This document shows positions 23,142 through 33,300 of a DNA stretch of 64,000 nt, in pieces. The DNA is from Brachypterus glaber (Eukaryota > Arthropoda > Insecta > Coleoptera > Kateretidae): the NCBI GenBank assembly GCA_958510825.1, contig OY294048.1, positions 32,763,026-32,827,025 of the forward strand, read 5' to 3'. The translations under genes were made by a program, and so were the position numbers. The notes under the pieces are model-generated. The model was given only the letters and a program-made list of their open reading frames with translations, had not been told where the DNA came from and did not search any database. The stretch's first letter is position 1. Each line of letters starts with the position of its first letter.

Positions 23142-23693
23142 ATGAAACGTTTATTCGTTACTGTAGGTACTACAAAGTTTAATGAACTCATTGACATTAT
23201 TTTAAGCACAGAAATAATTGACCAGTTGATAGAATTAAAGATTGAAAAATGTGTGCTCCAAGTTGGTCAAGATTACAAAATAAACGATTTAAAACAAAAA
23301 ATTAAATATAATAACGTAGACTTTAACAATTCAAATGATGTAACATTAAAAAACCATAAAAACCAAGAAATTAATATATGTTTCGAGACTTATATCGAAG
23401 ATTTTCACAAACAAATTGAAAAAAGTGATCTCATCATTAGTCACGCAGGAGCTGGAACTTGTTTGGATGTATTACACCACAATAAAATGTTGGTGGTGGT
23501 TGTAAATGAAAATCTGATGGACAATCATCAAACTGAGCTTGCAGAACAATTGCAAATGGAAGAGTATGCTTATTTTTGTGTCTGCAAGGATTTAAGACAA
23601 ACATTAAGTAATTTGGGGCCAAGGAAGAAATATCCAATTGCTGATAAACAGCTATTTAGTAAATATTTAGATAAATCTATGGGATTTGTTTAA
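23142..23693 (+). CDS. ALG13: UDP-GlcNAc transferase catalytic subunit ALG13
   Basis: A single exon of 183 aa with the short form's usual size. The start at 23142 (MKRLFVTVGTTKFNELI) is preferred over the in-frame ATG at 23121 because known ALG13 proteins begin directly at this strand. GT28-type C-terminal domain motifs are VTVGTTKF, KCVLQVGQD, the glycine-rich donor site SDLIISHAGAGTCLDVL, and VVNENLMDNHQTELAEQL. It should act at the cytosolic face of the ER, recruited by membrane subunit ALG14, adding the second GlcNAc to dolichol-PP-GlcNAc in N-glycan assembly. The deubiquitinase and Tudor parts of long vertebrate ALG13 are absent. A MITE lies 22 bp after the stop codon. Confidence 0.95.
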   Translation: MKRLFVTVGTTKFNELIDIILSTEIIDQLIELKIEKCVLQVGQDYKINDLKQKIKYNNVDFNNSNDVTLKNHKNQEINICFETYIEDFHKQIEKSDLIISHAGAGTCLDVLHHNKMLVVVVNENLMDNHQTELAEQLQMEEYAYFCVCKDLRQTLSNLGPRKKYPIADKQLFSKYLDKSMGFV

Positions 23694-23712
23694 ATAATTT
23701 ATTAATATTATA

Positions 23713-24238
23713 TTAGGGAGCGTTCAAGTATTACGTAACGCAAAATTTGGCCATTTTTGACCCCCCCCCATGTAACGCGGCGTAACATTTTGGAGACCCC
23801 CCACACCCCCCCCTATTTGTTACGTAACATTTTACAAAAAGGTAAAATAAATGAAAGGAAAATTTGCTTTATGGTTTAAACCGGTTTTTAACTGGTTATT
23901 GCTTCCGTGTTTTAACCCAAAACCAGTCTGATGTAATTTCCGAAACCAGTTAACCGAAAACCAGTTATTGGCTATGGTTTTCCATCTCTAATTGTTTTTG
24001 TTTAGAGGATTTAGTTAACTGTTAACCACGCAGTGTGCAATAAAATTTGCAAGGAATCCGTCTCTTTAAGCCTACATCATTGTTAAAAACGTGATCCACT
24101 AAACATTTATTAAGTTTATAATTTTTTAAGTGTTATGTAACATTTTTACTGACACCCACCCCCCCTTTATAACGCGGCGTAACGTTTTCGAGACTCCCCC
24201 CTCTCTAGCGCGTTACGTAATACTTGAACGCTCCCTTA
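23713..24238. mobile_element. Harbinger-like MITE with TTA target duplication
   Basis: The element is 23716-24235, with TTA directly on both sides. Termini are GGGAGCGTTCAAGTATTACG and CGTAATACTTGAACGCTCCC, perfect over at least 20 bases. Inner arms carry ACGCGGCGTAACRTTT and C-rich runs. A 3-bp TTA duplication is typical of PIF/Harbinger. The middle (about 23850-24110) holds unrelated sequence with repeated AACCAGTTA motifs. The element may supply ALG13 3' UTR or polyadenylation sequence. Confidence 0.8.
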
Positions 24239-24393
24239 TGATAGATTTAGAACATATTAAATATGAGAAAATCTTTCCGTTTCAGGTGGGATTGTTTTAG
24301 GTAAAAATCATGTTGGGGTATTTTTTTTATTTTTTGTTTTTTTTTTTAAATTTGGTTCTTTTAAAAAAAAAAATTCTTTTTAATTTTTTTGAT

Positions 24394-24544
24394 ATGGGAA
24401 AGTTCAAGTATTATGTAACGCAAATTTTGATCATTTTGGACCCCCCCCCCTGTAACGCTATTTTCCTATACCATTAACATGAGTGTAACACTCCAAAATG
24501 ACCCCCCCCAGAAGCGTGTTACATAATACTAGAATGTTCCCTAT
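24394..24544. mobile_element. Short copy of the GGGAGCGTT MITE family, TAT duplication
   Basis: The element is 24397-24541 (145 bp), from GGGAAAGTTCAAGTATTATG to CATAATACTAGAATGTTCCC. TAT stands at both borders (24394-24396, 24542-24544). It is the minimal form of the 520-bp element 160 bp upstream. Confidence 0.7.
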
Positions 24545-24798
24545 TAACTTTATTAAACTCATAGAAAAAATATTTTATGATTACACCACTTGGTTGTTAA
24601 GAGAATGGAAAGATTGCAAGTAACAAGTCTTGTCTTATTTATTATTTCACTAAATGAAACAAAAACTATATTAAAAAAAATTTATTGAATAAATTTTTAA
24701 AAAATGTACAGCACAAGAATTTTATTATACACTTTGTATTGTTTTGTAACAAAATCAACAAACTAATAAACTGGAAATCCAATTTATTACTAAATAAA

Positions 24799-24892
24799 TC
24801 CCTACAAACATGGTGCTGGGCCTGCCCTTTCCTGGCCAGTAACAGGCCAGTAATAAGCCATTACATCCCCAGCACCCCGTTTGTAGGGATAT
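24799..24892. repeat. 94-bp strong hairpin
   Basis: ATCCCTACAAACATGGTGCT faces AGCACCCCGTTTGTAGGGAT. The loop region contains CTGGCCAGTAACAGGCCAG, itself a stem. GC-rich compared with its surroundings. Could be a minimal MITE or a hairpin RNA precursor. Confidence 0.6.
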
Positions 24893-25435
24893 TTTTTATA
24901 TAAATATGAATTTACATAAGAATTCACAGAAATATATGAATATAAGCTATGAATTTCTTCAGAAATTCATAGGAAATCAAACCACACTTTTTGTTTTTTG
25001 ACATACCCCTCTCGTAAAACATATTTATTAAAAGTGACTTTGATGTTTTACTTTTTTATTTATGATATTAATGATTAGTAATGAAGTATAAATTTGTTTT
25101 TATCAAAGAGTAAAAAAAAGTAAAAGAGAAAAAGATTAACCAGCTTACAAAAAAAATATCATCATGCCAAAGATCTGTAAAATTAAATGAGTTGCCCATA
25201 GTTTAGTCTCTTTTTCCTATTTTTACTCTTTGTGCCTACTGAGGTGTCTATGGGGTAAGCCCATTGGGCTCCTATACAATACCTAAGTGCTGTATATTAT
25301 TAGTACAGAGGTAACTGTTATGTAAGTTGTAAGAATGACATTTTAACCCAATGTTAAGATAGTAGGACACAATTTGTTGTTGTAACTGGAAATGATTTTT
25401 TTTTATTGAAAATATATTTTTTGATGTAAAAAAAA
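24893..25435. other. Intergenic; p24 gene 3' flank
   Basis: A small stem CTATGAATTTCTTCAGAAATTCATAG lies at 24947-24972. TTTATT near 25401-25407 would be AATAAA on the minus strand, a fitting polyadenylation signal for the p24 gene. No gene seen. Confidence 0.45.
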
Positions 25436-27010
25436 TTACACTAATTTTTTGGCTTCAAAGAAACTCTTCAAATGCTTCATTTGCCAGGCACCCATAATCA
25501 GAAGAACTGCAGTTTGTGTAACAGACCACCACAACACTCTAGAGTTGGTACTTTCACTGGTTTGACGGAAACGTTCTTCACGATACTGAAAATAAAAACA
25601 AGCCATGAAGATATGTAATGCTATGCATTCCACTATATACTATAAAAAAAATACCATTTTTCTTACCATCCTTTTTAAAGATCTTTTTTTGAAAAACGAA
25701 AAATAAAAAAAATCAAAAAAAAATGTAAAAATTTTTCAAAATCAATTTTTTTTTAATTTTCTTTTTGCGTAAAACGAAAAATTTAAAAAAAAATCACAAA
25801 AAACTAAAATTCATTTTCAATAAAAAAAATAAATAGATTTTTTTAAGATCTTGTTATGAAAAACAAAAAAAAAAATAAAAAAAAAAATCAAGAAAAATTA
25901 ATTTTTTTTTTCATTTTCTTTTTGCCCTTATTGCCCTTTGATGTAGATTAAAAAATAAAAAAATAAATTGGTGAAAAATAAACCACTTTTCTGAAAAAAA
26001 AAAAAAAATGGTGTGTTAAGTGGTTAATAGTTACCATCAGGAATTTAACAAAAAATGAAATAAATCCAGGAAAATCTATAGATTTTTATTATAAGTTTGG
26101 CCCATATTGAATTTAAAAATGGCTTTTGATTAACCAACAATTAATCTTTTTTATTTTCTCCATCAGGCATAATGCTTGAGGCATTTTATAGAGGATGCAC
26201 ATTTTTTCAGTCAGTTTTTTTGTCACCCTTTTTGTTTCTAGTACTCTTTACAATTTACTTACTCTTTGATAATTCTGTTCCTTAGTAATTTGTTCCACTT
26301 GATCCAAAAGCTGTCTGATCCTCAGCTGCAAGTCAGATAATTTCTCTTTCTGGGCAACTTCTCCATAGTTAATAGCATGTTCACCAACTTGTATGTCCAA
26401 GTGCACTCTCAGCTGGGATCCACTGAACCATGCAGTGCTGTTGGAGTACATACAAATAACATGTTCACCAGGTGTGTGGGAGGTAAAGGATATCTTTCCT
26501 TCAAAGCTATACACTCTGGAAAGAAGTGTTTTGTCATCTGGATCTCTAACTTCCACATGCATGCCAATTCCAGGGGAAGAGGGCATAAAACCACCACTTC
26601 TTGCATCATACAGTTCAACTTTGTAATTTACTGTAAAAGAATAATTAATTTGGTTACACTATCCTAATTTTAAACAAAAGATGATACTTTTAAACCCAGA
26701 ATCCTGTTTATGTTCTATGGTTAGTTTGCAAATTTACAAATCTGTGGGTTAGTTTTAAATGCAACTATTAAGGATTTTTTTTAAGATTATTATATATTCT
26801 GTCTTCCTTCTATACGTTCTACATATTTAAATTTATTTATAAAGCAAAAACAAGTAGATATTTGAGAAAGTTCTTACCAATGACATTTGTTTCATCTGGA
26901 ATTTCTTCTATGAAACATTTTCTTTCAGTTTCAGCTATGTGAAAATATAAGGCATTTGATAAGTCCAACACCACAAATATCACAAATATAAATAAACTTT
27001 TCGCTAACAT
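25436..27010 (-). CDS. TMED9: p24-family cargo receptor TMED4/9 (eclair type)
   Basis: Exons on the minus strand are 26878-27010, 26263-26630 and 25436-25585. Phases agree, giving 216 aa. The signal peptide is [20 protein letters not shown]. Mature [20 protein letters not shown] starts the GOLD domain, which holds [19 protein letters not shown] and [14 protein letters not shown] coiled coil is at about residues 135-175 ([20 protein letters not shown]). One membrane span is near the end ([15 protein letters not shown]). The tail [10 protein letters not shown] carries the FF and KK COPII/COPI sorting signals, identical in form to TMED4/9. It should cycle between ER and Golgi in cargo selection. 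TMED4 and TMED9 cannot be told apart here, and insects usually have one gene, eclair. Its introns hold repeats, including the AAGCCATGAAGATATGTAAT phrase beside exon 3. Head to head with MED28. Confidence 0.92.
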
Positions 27011-27334
27011 TTTCCAAAGTTAAAAAAATACACGTCACCGAATTTAACCCACGTTTGTTGACAGCAAATGTCAATTCCAGACTCAGAAATTTGAATGATT
27101 CGCCATCTAGCGTATTTTCAATAAAGTTCATCTCAAGCAGACCATATAAAGTTTGGTCATAAAATCCATAAAACGTGGTTATTATTTAATTGGTTCGCTG
27201 GAGTAGTTCAAATGTACAACAAAGCATCTGACTTGCGCACTTTGAGACATTTTACCGATTTTGTGTTGTGTAAAAAGAAAAAAAGTTTTTGGGCGTATGT
27301 GTAGTTTTCGAAGTTTTTAAATTAATAAATTCTG
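27011..27334. promoter_or_regulatory. Divergent promoter region p24 gene / MED28
   Basis: 324 bp between two start codons facing away from each other. No clear TATA box. Inferred from gene layout. Confidence 0.5.
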
Positions 27335-30300
27335 ATGAAGGAAGCATCGCCCCCCGTTTCAGCGATGGCCACTCCAACTAACGGGAGTGGCAATCTAGTG
27401 GATGAATTCGAAGAAGCGTTTCAGGTAAGGGTCTTTGCAAAACATTACCTACATTAGGTAAAAATAGCTTAAAGCTATAACTTTTATAGTTAACAGAGAT
27501 TGTATTCAAAAAGCTCATGAGTGCAGGCCAAGATCCTCTTGGCAAATGCTGCAAATTACTGCCAAAGAATATTCCTTTTTACTTACAGCCCCAATTTAAG
27601 GAATCAATGAAGCATGGTTGCCAGATTTCCGGGACACCATGTTTCAATAGGTTTGTTTTGGATATCGAGAATCTCAGTTTGGATTCCAAACTTCAGAACA
27701 AGTGCAGTTGTGACTGAACTTTGTAGTAAATAGATATCGACACTCCCAAGCAACAAGGATGTAACTCAAGTTAGACCCATTTTGAGTTATACTCATAGGT
27801 AAACGCCTTGAAAAAAGACACACATGGTGGTACTACTCAGGTTTCTCCACAGTCCACTTTAAGCAAAAGTTTACTTAAAATCACTAAAGTAAGAAATTCT
27901 AAACTTGAATATAATCAGAAACAAACAGTAAATAAACAATAAATACTTAAACAGTTAAATAGAGAATTTTATAAGCTTTCAAATGATGTATCACATGACT
28001 TCCTTTTCCACTTCAATCATTTACCCACCCTTAAATAACAAAAAAAAATATTTTAGAAATTTAGCTGTCGTGAAAAATGACAATATATGAGTTACGGCTT
28101 TGTTGCTTGGGGGTATCGATATGGTCATTTGGTTACCCTAAAAATAAAGAAAATGTCTGTCTCAAATGATCGAGAGGACTTTTGTTTTTCCATTTTGAAA
28201 ATTTTCAAAATTTCGGAAAGCCTTGTATTTGTGCAAAAAAATTTTTTTGCGTATTTTTGCGTTTTATGCCGTTTTATGTAGATATAAATCAATTTCGTGC
28301 AAAAAAAAATTGTCAGTCAATCGGTCTGTCCGGGAAATTTGGTGTGCACGATAACTTAAGAACGCTTTAAGCTAGAGACTTGAAATTTGGCATACAGGTA
28401 TGTTACCAAAAGTTCTCGCTCGGAATTGTTTTTGGTGAACAAAAATTTGAAAATTGCTATATAGGGGTTTAGGCTGAACTTGATTCTGATAATAAAAATT
28501 TTCTAACTCCACCCCCGCGGGGGTGAGGGGGTAAATATTTTGGTACNNNNNNNNNNNNNNNNNNNNNNNNNNNNNNNNNNNNNNNNNNNNNNNNNNNNNN
28601 NNNNNNNNNNNNNNNNNNNNNNNNNNNNNNNNNNNNNNNNNNNNNNNNNNNNNNNNNNNNNNNNNNNNNNNNNNNNNNNNNNNNNNNNNNNNNNNNNNNN
28701 NNNNNNNNNNNNNNNNNNNNNNNNNNNNNNNNNNNNNNNNNNNNNNGTTCTGATTATCTTGTTATTTCTTCGCCAATATTGCAACAAAAAAATTCCGCCC
28801 TTGTGCGATTTACCGGAGAAAAGTAGTAATGGCATGTTGTTATGTTTGTTATTTCCTATTACATACCGTACAAAATTTGAGCAAAATCGTTAAGCTATTT
28901 TCGAGAAAATCAAATTTTTCGATTTTTGTTCATCAGTGAACTACCCCTATTTGGGGGAGGAGAGAAAAATTAGAAAACCCCCCCAGGCAATTCCCTAAAA
29001 CCTTAAGTTTAAAGTTTGGTTTTGATCTGTTAAACGGTAAGGTCTAGAGTCCTCTGGACGAACGGACATCAAAATGTGTAGACCTTTAAACGGATAAATA
29101 CATGAAAATCTGAAAAACTTTTGTCACCATAACAATACTTCCTCCTCTCCGCGGTCGCTCGAAAGCAAGTGACAAATTTTGCTGGTATTATTATTAGCGA
29201 TTTTTTTTTTCGACACGGCTTACTGCCCATGGCATGCCACCCTCTGATATTATATGCCTTGTTTTTAAATTGTATATTGTAGGTGGGCTTTTATATAAAA
29301 TATTCCTATTAATTAAAATAAGGTATAGTTGTAAATTAGGAGTCTTACGATGGAAGTCCCGTTATTTAATAGCCATACTTTTATTTTTTCGATCTACCTA
29401 AAATAATAGTATATTGTTTTACTAAGAGGAAAAGTGAAGCTTTTTTTACTAGTCTGTAGAATTTACGGACGACGCGAAGCGGAGTCCGGAAACTACAGAC
29501 GAGTAAAAAAAAGCACTTTTCCTCTGAGTGAAACATATTATTTTTTCTTCAAGTATCCTATATATATTTTTTAAATATTAATTTTTGAATTTAATTTATT
29601 CAGTAATAAAGTATGTTTTGTTTATTAAAATAGGCCAATAAAACCCTTTTGAAATGAACTTAAACCTTCCTTAGCTCATTTTAATTTTTTTTCGCAGGCT
29701 AAATCGTACACTTTTCGCGATTTCGATGGTAACTTGTCCAATGTAGCATTTGCAATTTCGGAGAGATTTGTAGGTGTATAAACCATATATTCTTCTTCAA
29801 TCATTTTTAATCAATTTCACACAAGGTTTTTGCATAGAATCTCGAGTCAACCACCTGTTTACATAATAAACAAACAAGTTTAAAGTATGGCTGTCATCAA
29901 AGTCAAAGAGTGCTGCCGCCAGTGGTGGTTTTGCTAACTAACTTTTTTTTACGGCGTACAACAATGAACTCATTTTTTTACTGTAAAAAAATAGATCACT
30001 TCTAACTAGTGTGTTCAGTTATAAAATATGAACATTTTAGTACGCTTGAAGAAAAAAGATATTTTCGTAGAATATGTGTACTGCCCTTAATAGTCAACTA
30101 ATTAATATTTGTATACTAACTCTCAGGGTTTTCTAGATGGTGGCAATATTTGATAAAAGAAAATGATCAAATAAAATCATTCAAATAAATGTGATATGTA
30201 CAATCGCTTATAAATTGTACCAAAAAAAGTATGTAGTTAAAAAAAATTGTCAACTTGCTCAAATGTGCCTTTAATTAGATTTTTTTCTGTTTTTTTATTC

Positions 30301-33300
30301 AATAAATGTATTTGATATACTATTCTAAACTATTTGTATAGAAAATCTGTTGCAAATATATTATATTATTTGAAGCATTACTGTACCATAAGGCATACAT
30401 AATTTAAAGACCTGCTATATATTCTTGATTGTATGAATGACCTGCTGTTGATTTTGTACTACACAGTGTGTTTTAAATCTTTTTGTGGGTGGTTGAAACT
30501 TTGGGATCGTAATTGAGGAAATTTTAAATTATTTTTTATTAATTTTTAGCAAAGAAAAACAAAAAATTTAAATAATTAGTGATTTTTTTTAGCCACCTTA
30601 TTAGGCAGCATTGAGCACCAAAAATTTAATTTTTGCTTAATAAGAACATTAAAAGGTTTACTTTTTGTTTTTTTTGCTGATTTTAAATCTGTATTCAGAG
30701 TTATTAAATAACAAAATAGTGTTAGGGTGGCAAGGGAAATAGCACTAGTTTACAAATTTCAACTTTTGTTTTATGCACAACTTTATGTACATATTTTCTT
30801 ACATAATTTTTTATGAGGAATCCAAATTCGTCCAGAAAAAAAATCGTTGGTTCAGTTTTCGAGATAATTACCCCATTACCCCACGTGATTTTTACCGATA
30901 ACAATACTAGCCTAGAACTTTGGATAAGCATAATTAGCTTGCTAGGAACCTGTGGTCCAAATTTGAAGTCTTTAGCTAAGCGTTCTCGAGATATCATGGT
31001 CACAAATTTTCCGTATACACAGATTCACAGATCGATTTTTTTTTTACGTTAGTCATTTTTGGAAATAAAACGTCAGGAAACGTAAAAAAAGCAATACAAA
31101 ATTTTCATTTTTTTCTAACGCAAGACTCCTCGGGAGAGTATAACGGGTAGTTCTACCCTCTTGAAGGGTGGAGATAGATTCGTTAAAATATTAAATTCAT
31201 TTCTATGAGTCCCAAAATCCCTTATGTACGAATTTTTATCACAAAAAAATATATAAATAGGTGTGGTTCTACTCCCTTAAGGGGAGGAAGGCAGATTTTT
31301 TTAAATATCAAATTCGTTTTTAGCGAGATGAAAACCCCCAGGTACCAACTCTTAAAAATAATTACTTAAAAATATATAAAAATAGAATGGTTCTACCCCA
31401 TTAAGGGGCGAGGATAGATTTTTTTAATATTAAATTCATTTTTACCGAGTCTGAAAACGTCCAAATATCAATTTTTGTAAATATTAAACGAAAATATATG
31501 ATTTCTCTAACTTTTCCGTTATAAAATCTTTAGGGTCGATTATCTCGAAAACTGAACCTATCATTTTTTTCTTGACGGATTTGGATTCAGCATCAAAAAA
31601 TATATAAGATAACATTAAAATAAAGTTGCGCATAAAACCCTTGTAAACTAGTGTCTTTTCAAAAAATCCTATTTTCATATTTTTATTATAATTAATAACT
31701 TACTAAAACCAAACGAAATAAAAAAATCCGAAAACAGATCTGTTTATTTTACGCGTAGGTACTATTAGAAACAAAAAATATACAGGGTGGTCCAAAGAGT
31801 TTTTTTTATTTGGTTGCGCCGCAGAAAATTTGGTAGGAGGGGTAGAAAAGCGGGGTCGGTCTTAAACAATAGTTTGGTTCAGGGAAATTTAGTCACCATG
31901 CAGCGCTACACGGTAGAGGAGCGCTCGTTTTGTTTGCGCGAATACTACTGCAACAAAAATTCCGCCACTATTTCGCGTCGTTGATTTTGACAGTATTTTT
32001 CAATTTGCACGATGTTTATCAATGTCCAAGCCTTCCATTGATTAAGCAATAGGTTCGTAAGTTTCGGGAAACTGGTTCAACGTTAAATAAACGCGTCCCC
32101 GACCGCGGCCGTCGAAGGTCAGCGAGAACCCATAAAAACATTGAGAGAGTTAGAGCGTCCGTGCGTCAACAACCAAATGTATCGACTCGAAAGCGCGCGT
32201 GCATGTGTAAATCTTTATGAAGGATGCGAGAACCGACGATCTCGTTACATTTAAAGCAGCTGCGCTCTTTCGAGTCGATACATTTGGTTGTTGTCGCACG
32301 GACGCTCTAACTCTCTCAATGATTTCATGGGTTCTCGCTGACTTTCGACGGCTAGAGACGCGTTTATTTAACGTAAAACTAGTTTCCTCAAACTTACGAA
32401 CCCATTGCTTAATGAACATTGCTGAAAATCGTGCAAATTGAAAAATGCTGTCGAAATCAACGGCGCGAAATAGTGGCGGAATTGTTATTGCGATAACATC
32501 CGCCCACAAAATACGAGCGCTCCTCTACGGTGTAGCGCTGCATGGTGACTAAATTTCCCTGAACCAAACTATCATTTAAGACCGAACCCACCTTTATACC
32601 CCTCCTACCAAATTTTCTACAGCGCAACCAAATAAAAAACTCTTTGGACCATATACATTTTGGTTGTCCACCTAGCATATTTTTTTGTTTCTTATAGTCC
32701 TTTTTAAGCTGAAACCAGATATCGTCTTGTAAATTCCAAAATGTCGTATCTGAAAAATGAGAACTTGACATGTGCTAGAAATTATTTTTTTTTTATGAAA
32801 TTACTAGGGTAATTTAATAATTTACTATATTAAATTATCCTTTTTTATATACAGAGTGTCTCAACGAAGTCGACTCGGTCGATATATAGTAAAGTATCCA
32901 CTTTAGAGAAAAAAAATAAAGGGAAAAGTTGTATGGGTTTAAAAAAGGCACATTCTAAAAATATAATAATAATAATATTAAAAAAATTCTACATTTAATG
33001 AGTAAATAAAAAATATAGCATTCCATTTAAAAAAATTGTTTTTTTTTAATGGAATGCTATATTGTTAAATGTATAATTTTATTCTACATTTAATGAGCAA
33101 ATAAAAAATATAGCATTCCATTAAAAAAAATGAATTTTTTATGTTTGAAAATCCAAAAATTTGAAAATTAATTTTGAACGCCCTGTATAAAACATTTTAT
33201 TTTTTGTATATAAAGTAATTAGATACACCCTTTTAAAAAAAGCTTGCAAAATTTTATTAATTTTTGACAAAAAGTAGAGAAATTGAAGCAGGTTTTATCT

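Noticed and set aside
23437..23637. Minus frame opposite ALG13
   Set aside because: Antisense of a well-supported glycosyltransferase frame.
26377..26667. Several plus frames opposite the p24 gene
   Set aside because: Antisense of the GOLD-domain exon.
28503..28893. Frames of about 110 codons spanning the gap
   Set aside because: They consist mostly of N and have no support.
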